Assembly: GCA_029560815.1 (NCBI GenBank)
Contig: JAKQKF010000382.1
Span: forward strand, 1 to 64,000
Source of the DNA: a bacterium
GTDB taxonomy: Bacteria; KSB1; UBA2214
Length of the DNA: 64,000 bases
Reading direction: 5' to 3'
Under the pieces are notes generated by a model. It was not told the DNA's origin. It saw nothing but the letters and a program-made list of their open reading frames with translations, and ran no database searches. Positions 27,916-36,141 of the stretch are shown piece after piece; the stretch's first letter is position 1; each line of letters begins with the position of its first letter. The translations under genes were made by a program, and so were the position numbers.

Positions 27916-27946
27916 GGGGCGGTTCATTACAGACCGCCCCTTTTTT
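27916..27946 (+). terminator. Intrinsic terminator after module A
   Basis: GGGGCGGT and ACCGCCCC form a perfect 8-bp stem with a 9-nt loop, followed by six T. It starts 13 bp after the propeller gene stop and is the clearest Rho-independent terminator in the window, marking the end of the 20607-27903 transcription unit. Confidence 0.9.
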
Positions 27947-27996
27947 AAAACCGGCCGGCCTCAGCGCCGGCTTGCTTTTCTAAACTCGAGAGTGCG

Positions 27997-29016
27997 ATGA
28001 AGAATCTGCTGTCCGTCATACTGCTGTTCCTGCTTGCGGTTTCGCCGCTCCCGGGTCAGTCCAAGGGAGGGCGTTGGCAGTTCGAAGTGAACGGCGTCGA
28101 CTCGGCCCCGTGGGATGCGGTCGATAACAGCGGCGTTCTGCAGGGAACCGCGGTCTACTCCTCGATGATGAGCGCGCCGGAAGGGCTGGCCTGCTTGTGG
28201 CTGGAGAGCACCAGCGCATACGACTTTTTCAAGATCGAAGACCAGCCGGAACTCGATTTTGACAATGAAAACATCGCCATTTCGGCCTGGATCCATCCCA
28301 CGCTCCTCAATGATGTCCATTTCATCCTCAATAAGGGGACCCAGACCAATACGGCCAAAGCGACCAATTATGCGGTGCGGATTGCGAAGACCAAAAAGCT
28401 CGAATTTCTCATTCGCGACAGCAATAATCAGGCGCAGACGGCGGCATCGAGTTTTACCCTGCCTGTAAATCAGTGGACTTTTATCGCAGTCTGGTATGAT
28501 TATGCCGCCGGGGTGGTCTATTTCTGGAACCGGCCTTCCGGAGCGCCGGTCGACTCGGTGACCTTCCGCCATGACTACTTTTCCAACGATGGTCCTCTGA
28601 GCATCGGCAGCTGGTACCGGGATGATGCTGCGGCTCCCTCGATCAAGGATTTCGAGGGCGGCATCGACGACGTGCGCATCAGCAGCCGGAGGGAGGATCT
28701 CTTCCCGGCGGTCAGCGGCATCAAGGCCATCGGGCGCAGCACGGCCGATGTCCCGCTCCGCTACCGGATTTTTCCCAATCCGTCTCATCGCAGCGGCGGC
28801 GACGGCATCAGGATCCAGGGCAGTGATGGTGTGACCGAAGTATCGATATTCAACCTTCTCGGGCGGAAGCTTTTTGCGGGGCGGATCGATCCGGGCCGGA
28901 CGCTGGTCTGGCCGCTGCGCGATCTTCAGGGCATCCGCGTCGATGCCGGGGTCTATTTTGTCCAGCTGGTGAGCGGCGGGGTGCGGACGTGTCAAAAAGT
29001 GACGGTATTGGATTAA
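27997..29016 (+). CDS. LamG-domain secreted protein with T9SS-type tail
   Basis: The 339-residue protein has a signal peptide (to about 20, ending LPGQ), a concanavalin-like LamG domain (about 25-235; 'NIAISAWIHPTLLNDVHFIL' and 'FEGGIDDVRISSR') and a C-terminal sorting-like domain ('RIFPNPSHRSGG', ending 'TCQKVTVLD'). LamG domains bind carbohydrate or protein and have no catalysis here that I can see. It starts a new unit just after the intrinsic terminator, with a weak Shine-Dalgarno, and is followed 23 bp later by the spermidine-synthase fusion. Confidence 0.8.
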   Translation: MKNLLSVILLFLLAVSPLPGQSKGGRWQFEVNGVDSAPWDAVDNSGVLQGTAVYSSMMSAPEGLACLWLESTSAYDFFKIEDQPELDFDNENIAISAWIHPTLLNDVHFILNKGTQTNTAKATNYAVRIAKTKKLEFLIRDSNNQAQTAASSFTLPVNQWTFIAVWYDYAAGVVYFWNRPSGAPVDSVTFRHDYFSNDGPLSIGSWYRDDAAAPSIKDFEGGIDDVRISSRREDLFPAVSGIKAIGRSTADVPLRYRIFPNPSHRSGGDGIRIQGSDGVTEVSIFNLLGRKLFAGRIDPGRTLVWPLRDLQGIRVDAGVYFVQLVSGGVRTCQKVTVLD

Positions 29017-29039
29017 CAGCATAGTCGGACGGCAGGCTT

Positions 29040-32000
29040 ATGTACCTTTTTATCCTCGTACTTTTCTTTTTCTCCGGGTTCGCCGGGCTGCTGTACGAAG
29101 TGGTTTGGACACGAATTTTCGGTCTCATTTTTGGCAATACCACACTGGCCATCAGCACGGTGCTGAGCGCCTATTTTCTCGGGCTGGCCCTGGGCGGCTG
29201 GTGGCTGGGCCGCATCGCCGACCGGCACAAGGATCCGCTCCGTCTTTTCGCCTGGCTTGAGTTGGGCGTCGGCCTGAGCGCCCTTTTGTTCCTGCTGCTG
29301 CAGGGCCCCCTGGAACTGCTGTTTGTCCAGCTTCATCCCGCTTTGGTTGACCGCCCGCTGCTCTATTACATTTTTAAATTCGTAACCGCCTTTATCGTCC
29401 TGCTGCCGGCGACCTTTTTTATGGGCGGCACCCTGCCGGTGATCAGCAAGGTGGCGCTCCGTCATGAGCAACGCTCTGGCCGGACCATCGGTGAGCTTTA
29501 TGGAATCAACACCCTGGGCGCAGTGGCCGGCTGCCTGCTCACAGGGTTTGTCCTGATCAAAACCCTGGGCATCACGCTCACTCTGACCGGAGCAATCGTC
29601 CTGGATGGCGCTATTGCGCTGGCGGCCTGGTTTGGTGCGCGCCTATTCCGGACCGGCGCCGTGCTTCAGCCGCCGGCTGCGTGGAGCGCTGCCGGTGCTG
29701 CGGCGAAAACGGAAGCTTCGAGGCCGGTGGCTGCACGTCCGCAGCTCGCCCCGCGGTCCGATGCCCCGGCGGGGTCGGGTGCCCTCCTGATCCTGATTGT
29801 GATGGCCATCTCGGGATTTATCGCCCTCTCCTATGAGGTGCTCTGGAGCCGGGTGCTGGTCTTTGTCCTCACCGCTTCCACCTATACCTTTGCGATCATC
29901 CTCGCCTCTTTTCTCTCCGGCCTCGCTCTGGGCGGCTTTGCCGGCGGCCGGTGGGCCGACCGCTCGCAATCGCCCCGGCGGCTGCTGGGCTGGATCGAGG
30001 CTGCGGTTGGCCTCTCCGCACTGCTTGCGCTGCTGGTGATGGTCCGGCTTCCGGAGCTGCACAACCAGATCTTTGTCCCCGGCCCGGCTACCACCTGGTG
30101 GCAGTGGAATGCTGTTCGTTTCCTGGAAGCCTATCTGATCATGTTCGCCGGCACGTTTTTTCTCGGGGCCTCTTTTCCGGTCGCCGTCAAAGCCCTGGGC
30201 GTTGACGGGGAGAGTGCGGGCGGACGTATCGGCGGTCTCTATTTCGCCAACACCATCGGCGGCGTGCTCGGCTCCTTCGTCACCGGTTTTTTCCTGATCT
30301 CATGGATGGGCACGGCGGCGGCCTGGATGGTGATGATCGTCATGAACCTGGCCCTCGGTTTCTATCTGGCCGGCGATCCGCGGCCGGCATGGCGCCTGCC
30401 TGCGGCCGCCGCGGCCGTGCTGCTGGTGGCAGCCGCCGCGATCTGGACCCCCCGTTCGCTCTTCGCCGGCTCATTCTCTGCTTCCGAGGCCAGCTACCCG
30501 CTGATCGCCTTTCGCGAAGGGCGGGAGGGCACAGTGACCGTGCACGAGAGCCGGCCGCCGATGCCGGTCGAGAAGCGGATCGATGTCGACGGCCTGAATG
30601 TCGCCGGCACCAGTTTCATGCTCCAGACCCTGCAGACGCTGCAGGGGCATCTGCCTTTTTTCGTCAACCCGGAGGCAAGTTGCGCGGTCCAGATCGGCTT
30701 CGGTACCGGCCAGACCTCGCGCAACGCCCTTACACATCCCCTCGCCCGGTTTGATCTGGTCGAGATCTCTCCGGATGTGATGGAGCTGGCTTCGGAGCTG
30801 TTCCGCGAGCTGAACGGCAATGTCGCTGCCGACGACCGCTTTCACCCCAAAATCCTCGACGGCAAGAACCATCTCAAGTACACCCGCGATCGCTATGATG
30901 TAATCATGAACGATGCCAATTATGCGGTCGCCAGCGCCAGCGCCAGTCTCTTCACCCGCGACCACTTTGAAAATGGCCGGCGCAAACTCTCGCCGGGCGG
31001 CCTCTTTTCAACCTGGATGACCACCGATCTCCATCCCGAGGATTTCAGGATCGTCCTCAAAACTTTCCAGTCGGTCTTTCCACATGCCCTGCTGTGGATG
31101 GCTCCCAACTGCATCAACAAACAGGTTGTGCTCATGGGTTCGGCCGAGCCGCTCCGCCTCGATCTGGGCAGGATGAACGTCCTCTTTACCAACCCGGAGA
31201 TCCGCAGCTCGCTCGCCGCTGTCAACATCGGTTCAGCTTACGAACTGATGGCCTGCCTGCTTCTCGATGAAAAGGGAATGCAGGCCCTGACGGCCGGCGC
31301 AGCCACAGCCACAGACGATCGGCCCATCCTCGAGTACTCAAACCGCGACATTCGGGCGCGGGACTGGTGCGCCTACCAGAACCTGGCGATGATGATGACC
31401 CGGCCGCCGGTATGGAGTGAATACGTGTCCGGGCTGCCTGCCGCAGTAAAAGATCGCGCGGCCGTTGAAGAGGCGCTTGCACGCCACTATCAGGCCTCCC
31501 GCCAGCTTTTCAGCGGCATCCTCGATTTTTACCGGGGAGAGACCCGCAAGGGGATGGAGACGGTCCTCGACGGGTCGCGGCTGATTCCGGAGAGCCGGCT
31601 TGCCGCGCAGTTTTATCTGGAGATGGACCAGCTCACCGCCGAACTGGGGATCGCCCTCCAGCAGGATCCGGGCAACCCCGGCCACCGTCTGCGGCTGGCG
31701 CGGCACATGATCAGCCTGCGCAAGTACCCGGAAGCGGCCGTGCAGCTGCGGGGTCTGCTGGCGCGGCAGCCGGAGAATCCCCTCTTCAATTATGAGTATG
31801 CCCGCTGTCTCTACAGCCAGGGTGAACTCGATTCAGCACGGATCGTCATCGACAGATCGCTCAAGGCGGACGACAAATCCCCGGGGGCCTGGTTTCTCTC
31901 CGCCGCCATCGCTCAGAGGCAGGGGCTGGGGCAGGGCGCTCTGGAGGATTATGACCGCGCCCTCGGGCTCGATCCCCGCATGCATGAAGCCTGGGCGCGC

Positions 32001-32552
32001 GCCGGGGCGATCCATCTCGAACAGGGTGATCTCGTCAAGGCAAAAGCCGCGTTGCAGAAATCGCTCGAGCTTTCTGCTTTTCAGCCCGCCACAATGGCCG
32101 ATCTGGGCGACTGCCACTTACGCGCCGGAGAAGCCGCCAAAGCGGCTGCCTGCTACAGGAGCGCGATGACCATGGGACACCAGTCAGCGAAGCTTTTGCA
32201 CAACCTGGGCAACGCGCAGAGTCTCCTTGGCCAGTTCGATCCAGCGGTTGCGAACTACAGGCGGGCCCTGCAGCTGCAGCCGGGAAACGGAGAGATCCAT
32301 TACAACCTGGGCAATGCCCTGGCCATGCAAGGGAAGCAGGCAGAAGCGGTAGAGGCCTTTCAGGCCGCCATTCGTCTTGACGCCGGCCAGCCCGACTATT
32401 ACAACAACCTCGCTCTGGTCTACAACCGGATGGGCCTGCGCAGCGAGGCGATCCGGGCCTTCCGGGAGGGATTGCGCAGGCATCCCGGTTCAGCCCGGCT
32501 GCAGAAGAATTACCAGGAGATCCTGACAGGCAGCCGTCCTGAAAACGGCTGA
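29040..32552 (+). CDS. Membrane-fused spermidine-synthase-like protein with TPR tail
   Basis: The 1170-residue protein joins three parts. Residues 1-455 are two repeats of hydrophobic helices of the MFS-like 'fused spermidine synthase' type ('FAGLLYEVVWTRIFGLIFGN' and 'FIALSYEVLWSRVLVFVL'). Residues about 475-720 are a spermidine-synthase/methyltransferase fold with 'IGFGTGQTS' (552-560) and 'DGKNHLKYTRDRYDVIMND'. Residues about 830-1165 are tandem TPRs ('AWARAGAIHLEQGDLVKAK', 'GEIHYNLGNALAMQGKQAEA'). Such fusions occur in many bacteria, but I know of no proven function; polyamine synthesis should not be assumed, since the membrane part is not found in true SpeE. It lies between a LamG gene and a lipoprotein gene with no clear link to glycan use. 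Confidence 0.85.
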   Translation: MYLFILVLFFFSGFAGLLYEVVWTRIFGLIFGNTTLAISTVLSAYFLGLALGGWWLGRIADRHKDPLRLFAWLELGVGLSALLFLLLQGPLELLFVQLHPALVDRPLLYYIFKFVTAFIVLLPATFFMGGTLPVISKVALRHEQRSGRTIGELYGINTLGAVAGCLLTGFVLIKTLGITLTLTGAIVLDGAIALAAWFGARLFRTGAVLQPPAAWSAAGAAAKTEASRPVAARPQLAPRSDAPAGSGALLILIVMAISGFIALSYEVLWSRVLVFVLTASTYTFAIILASFLSGLALGGFAGGRWADRSQSPRRLLGWIEAAVGLSALLALLVMVRLPELHNQIFVPGPATTWWQWNAVRFLEAYLIMFAGTFFLGASFPVAVKALGVDGESAGGRIGGLYFANTIGGVLGSFVTGFFLISWMGTAAAWMVMIVMNLALGFYLAGDPRPAWRLPAAAAAVLLVAAAAIWTPRSLFAGSFSASEASYPLIAFREGREGTVTVHESRPPMPVEKRIDVDGLNVAGTSFMLQTLQTLQGHLPFFVNPEASCAVQIGFGTGQTSRNALTHPLARFDLVEISPDVMELASELFRELNGNVAADDRFHPKILDGKNHLKYTRDRYDVIMNDANYAVASASASLFTRDHFENGRRKLSPGGLFSTWMTTDLHPEDFRIVLKTFQSVFPHALLWMAPNCINKQVVLMGSAEPLRLDLGRMNVLFTNPEIRSSLAAVNIGSAYELMACLLLDEKGMQALTAGAATATDDRPILEYSNRDIRARDWCAYQNLAMMMTRPPVWSEYVSGLPAAVKDRAAVEEALARHYQASRQLFSGILDFYRGETRKGMETVLDGSRLIPESRLAAQFYLEMDQLTAELGIALQQDPGNPGHRLRLARHMISLRKYPEAAVQLRGLLARQPENPLFNYEYARCLYSQGELDSARIVIDRSLKADDKSPGAWFLSAAIAQRQGLGQGALEDYDRALGLDPRMHEAWARAGAIHLEQGDLVKAKAALQKSLELSAFQPATMADLGDCHLRAGEAAKAAACYRSAMTMGHQSAKLLHNLGNAQSLLGQFDPAVANYRRALQLQPGNGEIHYNLGNALAMQGKQAEAVEAFQAAIRLDAGQPDYYNNLALVYNRMGLRSEAIRAFREGLRRHPGSARLQKNYQEILTGSRPENG

Positions 32553-32626
32553 CCACCGAAAGGCAGGAACCGCCGGAAATCGCCCGGTGGGACCCTGCAG
32601 ATTACACCAGATCGGAGAAGAATAAA

Positions 32627-33244
32627 ATGAAAAGAGCCGGACTGCTCTTCATCGTCATCGCACTTTGCGCGTACCTGTTTGGCTGCGCCGCAGGAAAAAA
32701 AATCAATCTCGAGGAGCCGGTCGCCGGCAAAAGCTTGCTGGTCGGCGCGGTTCTGGTGGAAAATCTCGGCCTCGAGGATGTTTATGAAGCCAAGACCGGC
32801 AAGATCACCGTCGTCCTTGTCGGCAAATGGCTGGAGAATGGCCGGGAGAAAAGCGAGGGCTTTCGCGTCAGGACCGATGAAAACGGCTATTTTTTCCTCC
32901 CAAACGTTAACCCCGGCAGCTGGGTCATAAAGGGGGTCGAACTCGATGTGGGCTTTACCATGCATCTGCTGATCACCTCGCGCTGGGAGGGCAACACCCG
33001 CATCTTCGAGCCCGCGGGCACCATGATTGACAACATCGTCCGGGTCTGGCCGACTGCTGAGGAGGGAAAGGTGATGGATATCGGGATTCAGTACATCAGA
33101 CTTGAATTCTCCGGACAGATCCACGATCAGCAGTTCAGCCGTCTGAATCAGACCCGTCTCGGCCTGAAGGACAAGACCTACACCATGGCTGCGCCTGGGC
33201 AGTATTTTGCGAGCCGGTATCCTGACTGGGGCTGGTTCAAATAG
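32627..33244 (+). CDS. Lipoprotein with carboxypeptidase-regulatory-like fold
   Basis: The 205-residue protein has a lipoprotein signal with Cys20 in 'AYLFGCAAGKK'. The mature part reads as a beta-sandwich with 'GFRVRTDENGYFFLPNVNPG', the turn pattern of carboxypeptidase-regulatory/prealbumin-like domains. No enzyme motif is visible. GGAGAAG precedes the ATG. It is the last gene before the run of exported enzymes. Function unknown. Confidence 0.7.
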   Translation: MKRAGLLFIVIALCAYLFGCAAGKKINLEEPVAGKSLLVGAVLVENLGLEDVYEAKTGKITVVLVGKWLENGREKSEGFRVRTDENGYFFLPNVNPGSWVIKGVELDVGFTMHLLITSRWEGNTRIFEPAGTMIDNIVRVWPTAEEGKVMDIGIQYIRLEFSGQIHDQQFSRLNQTRLGLKDKTYTMAAPGQYFASRYPDWGWFK

Positions 33245-33312
33245 AAAAGTGTTTCACCCGGAGCGAGCAACGGCTCCGCAACAGGAAAATCAATCAGAAA
33301 GGAAGAAGCGTC

Positions 33313-34410
33313 ATGAAATCTAAGCGTCTGGTTCTGCTGTTGGGGGTTTTGATCCTGGTTTTTGCCACCGCAAGCCTGTCTTTGGCCCAGACTCCGCCGG
33401 ACCAGCTGCTGCTGAAAGATTACCGCCCCAAATCAATCTATAATATTCCGGTGACCAGGGTTGAAAAAGCCCGCTTTCCGGTGATCGATGCCCACTCGCA
33501 CGCTTATGCTGAAACCCCGGAGCAGATCGCCCAGTGGGTCCGGAACCTGGATCAGGCCGGGGTCGAGAAGGTCTTTATTCTGAGCTATGAACACGGCGCC
33601 AGATTTGATTCCATTTATGCGGAGTATGCCAAATATCCCGGCCGGTTTGAGATCTGGTGCGGCATCGACAACGCGGGCTATGACCAGCCCGGCTGGGGCG
33701 AAAAGGCGGTGGCGGAACTGGAACGCTGCTACAAGGCCGGTGCGCGCGGCGTTGGTGAGCTGGGTGACAAGGGCAAGGGACTGGTTTACGGCCGGACGCC
33801 GGCGCTGGGTATGCATCTGGATGACCCGCGCATGGATCCGGTTCTGGAAAAGTGCGCCGATCTTGGCATGCCGGTCAACATTCACGTCGCCGATCCGATG
33901 TGGATGTATCAGCCCATGGATTCCACCAATGACGGTCTGATGAACGCCTACTCTTGGCGGCTCGATAATCAGCCGGGCATCGTCGATCTACCGGGCATGG
34001 TCGAGATCCTCGGGCGCGCCGTGGCGCGCCACCCACGCACCACATTCATCGCCTGCCATTTCGCCAACTGCAGCTATGATCTCAACCGGCTGGGCGCACT
34101 GCTGGACAAATATCCCAATCTTTACGCCGACATTTCGGCCCGCTACGCCGAGACTGCGCCGATCCCGCGTTTTGTCAAAAAGTTCTATGAAAAATATCAG
34201 GACCGGCTGCTCTACGGCACGGACATGGGTATGGATCTTGCGATGTATCGCATCACCTTCCGTATTCTCGAAACCGAGGACGAGCATTTTTACGAGAGCG
34301 ATCTGTTCGGCTATCATTGGGCTTTGAACGGTTTCGGATTGGATGGCAGGATTCTTGAAAAAGTTTATCGCGGCAATATACTGAAGCTTATCAAGCATCT
34401 GAAAAAGTAA
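33313..34410 (+). CDS. Exported amidohydrolase-2 family metal-dependent hydrolase
   Basis: The 365-residue protein has a signal peptide (to about 26, ending SLAQ) and a TIM-barrel amidohydrolase (PF04909-type). The metal site is visible: H61 and H63 in 'VIDAHSHAY', H191 in 'VNIHVADP', H249 in 'IACHFAN' and D304 in 'LYGTDMGMD'. Family members are lactonases, decarboxylases or amidases; most are cytoplasmic, so the signal peptide is unusual. A sugar-lactone hydrolase or amidase acting in the periplasm would suit the enzymes downstream, but the substrate is unknown. Confidence 0.83.
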   Translation: MKSKRLVLLLGVLILVFATASLSLAQTPPDQLLLKDYRPKSIYNIPVTRVEKARFPVIDAHSHAYAETPEQIAQWVRNLDQAGVEKVFILSYEHGARFDSIYAEYAKYPGRFEIWCGIDNAGYDQPGWGEKAVAELERCYKAGARGVGELGDKGKGLVYGRTPALGMHLDDPRMDPVLEKCADLGMPVNIHVADPMWMYQPMDSTNDGLMNAYSWRLDNQPGIVDLPGMVEILGRAVARHPRTTFIACHFANCSYDLNRLGALLDKYPNLYADISARYAETAPIPRFVKKFYEKYQDRLLYGTDMGMDLAMYRITFRILETEDEHFYESDLFGYHWALNGFGLDGRILEKVYRGNILKLIKHLKK

Positions 34411-34502
34411 CAGCGCCCGAGCGCATAATACTGCCATGCTCCTGCCGGCTGATGAGATCCGGCCGGATTGCTGATATTCTTCTTCTATTAGGAGCTTTGA
34501 CG

Positions 34503-36059
34503 ATGGAGAGACGTGACTTTTTAAAAGCAGCCGGCGCTTCCATGCTGGCCACCGGCTTCGCAGCGCCTGCGGCCCGGGCCTTCGTACCATCGCACAACTG
34601 GCAACAGCATGACTTTGGTTCCGGCCCCGCGGTCACCGACCGTCTTTATCAGGGGCCGTTTCCGCAGTATCCGCCCGAGGAGGTCCTGCCGGGCAGCAGT
34701 GTGGTCATGGCGACCACGCCTTCGCGGGAGATCGTGCCCAATTTCGGTATGGGCCTGACGGTCTACATCTCGGGGGATTACTGGCCGCCGCGGACGCGCG
34801 GGGATTCCATCGAGAAATATTGCGAAGATCTGATCAAGCTGCCCTTTGTGCAAAAGGTCTATATCCGCCTCAACTGGCGCGACATCCAGAAGAGCCCCGG
34901 CCGGCTGGATTTCCCCGAGGGGTGGAAAGTCACCTTTGACACCGCCCGCCGCTACAACAAACGCGTGGGATTTCGCATCATGCTCGAAAATCCCGATTTC
35001 CCCGAACCCGGCATGCCCGAGTTCCTCATGGCCTCTGTCCCCTATGTCAAGCTGGTGGGGGAGTGGAGAAGAGGCGCCAATGAGACGCGCGGCCAGAAGG
35101 AGCACATGATGCCCCGCTATGACCACCCGGCGTACCAGGCGGCCTTTCGCGAGCTCAACGCCCTGCTCGCGGACGAGCTGAACGGCAATCCCCAGGTGGA
35201 GTATATGGACACGATGATGTACGGCTTTTGGGGCGAAGGCCATACCTGGCCGTTCCAGGGCCATCCCTTCCCGGACGGTGTCACCGCCGAAAAGACCTGG
35301 ATGCAGATGATGGAAACCCAGCTGGAATTCTGGACCAAAACCCCGCTGGTGACCAACACTCAGCCCGATTTCAGCCAGGTCGGCAATGCCGAGATGCTCG
35401 ACCGCACAATCCGCTCCCACAACTGGATCCGCACCGACACCATTTTCATCGAGAATGAGCAGATCGAGGCGCTTTCCAATCGTCCCCCCTGGGTGGCGGC
35501 CATATGCGAGGTGGGCATCACCACCGGAGAGCCCCAGGATCTGAACATCGATGAAGGGGTGACCGAGAATGAGAATATCATTGCCCATGTCATGGATGTC
35601 GGCGCCAACTACTGGTCTGTCTGGCACTGGCACAACATCTCGGTGAAGAATATCCTCGGCTATTATGAGAAATATCCTGAACCGATCGACCGCCTGGCGC
35701 GCAGCATCGGTTACCGGGTTCGTCCCTCGTGGATCTGGAGCTTTGAGAAGGAGGGCTTTCCCGGCCTGGTGCTCGGATTCGTCAATGACGGCATTGCCGC
35801 TGTGCCGGGCGTGCTCCGGACCACCGTGCTGAACGAACGGGGAGAGGTTCTGGCCAGCGGCTGCCTCGATCCCGGCTTTCCGCTGACGCGCGGCGTGCGG
35901 CAGGCGATGTTCATGCTGCCCAAAGGGACAGAATGGCGCGGCCTGCGGCTGAAGGCGGAACTGGAGGTCAAGGGGGTGCGGTATCCCCTGACCTGGGCGT
36001 GCCACCAGAAGCTCAATGAGGATGGTACCCTGACCCTGCACGAGACCAGAGGGATCTGA
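34503..36059 (+). CDS. Tat-exported TIM-barrel putative glycoside hydrolase
   Basis: The 518-residue protein starts with a Tat-type signal, 'MERRDFLKAAGASMLATGFA'. ATG 34503 is chosen for its AGGAG at 8 nt and because it places the twin arginines at the front; an in-frame start at 34452 would bury them. The body resembles a GH42/GH-A-like TIM barrel: 'VQKVYIRLNWRDIQKSPGR', 'YGFWGEGHTWPF' (candidate acid E245) and 'IFIENEQIEAL' (candidate E317). A C-terminal beta-sandwich follows (about 430-518). The G-x-W-G-E-x-H motif is shared with the DUF4832 protein encoded next. No CAZy family is assigned with confidence; substrate unknown. Confidence 0.65.
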   Translation: MERRDFLKAAGASMLATGFAAPAARAFVPSHNWQQHDFGSGPAVTDRLYQGPFPQYPPEEVLPGSSVVMATTPSREIVPNFGMGLTVYISGDYWPPRTRGDSIEKYCEDLIKLPFVQKVYIRLNWRDIQKSPGRLDFPEGWKVTFDTARRYNKRVGFRIMLENPDFPEPGMPEFLMASVPYVKLVGEWRRGANETRGQKEHMMPRYDHPAYQAAFRELNALLADELNGNPQVEYMDTMMYGFWGEGHTWPFQGHPFPDGVTAEKTWMQMMETQLEFWTKTPLVTNTQPDFSQVGNAEMLDRTIRSHNWIRTDTIFIENEQIEALSNRPPWVAAICEVGITTGEPQDLNIDEGVTENENIIAHVMDVGANYWSVWHWHNISVKNILGYYEKYPEPIDRLARSIGYRVRPSWIWSFEKEGFPGLVLGFVNDGIAAVPGVLRTTVLNERGEVLASGCLDPGFPLTRGVRQAMFMLPKGTEWRGLRLKAELEVKGVRYPLTWACHQKLNEDGTLTLHETRGI

Positions 36060-36141
36060 TGCCGGGCTCCATACACGCACAGCCGTTCTAAAACTGCAGT
36101 CGCCATAATATCAACACATGCAATTTTTCTGAAGGAGTATT

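Noticed and set aside
26362..27927. 521-codon antisense frame over the PorV-like and propeller genes
   Set aside because: It spans two well-supported plus-strand genes and has no recognisable domain or good ribosome-binding site.
32531..32551. CAGCCGT/ACGGCTG stem-loop at the end of the spermidine-synthase fusion
   Set aside because: Only 7 bp, inside the coding end and without a T-run; too weak to call a terminator.
34521..36080. 519-codon antisense frame opposite the Tat-exported barrel protein
   Set aside because: Composition of a shadow frame; the plus-strand gene has a Tat signal, Shine-Dalgarno and barrel motifs.
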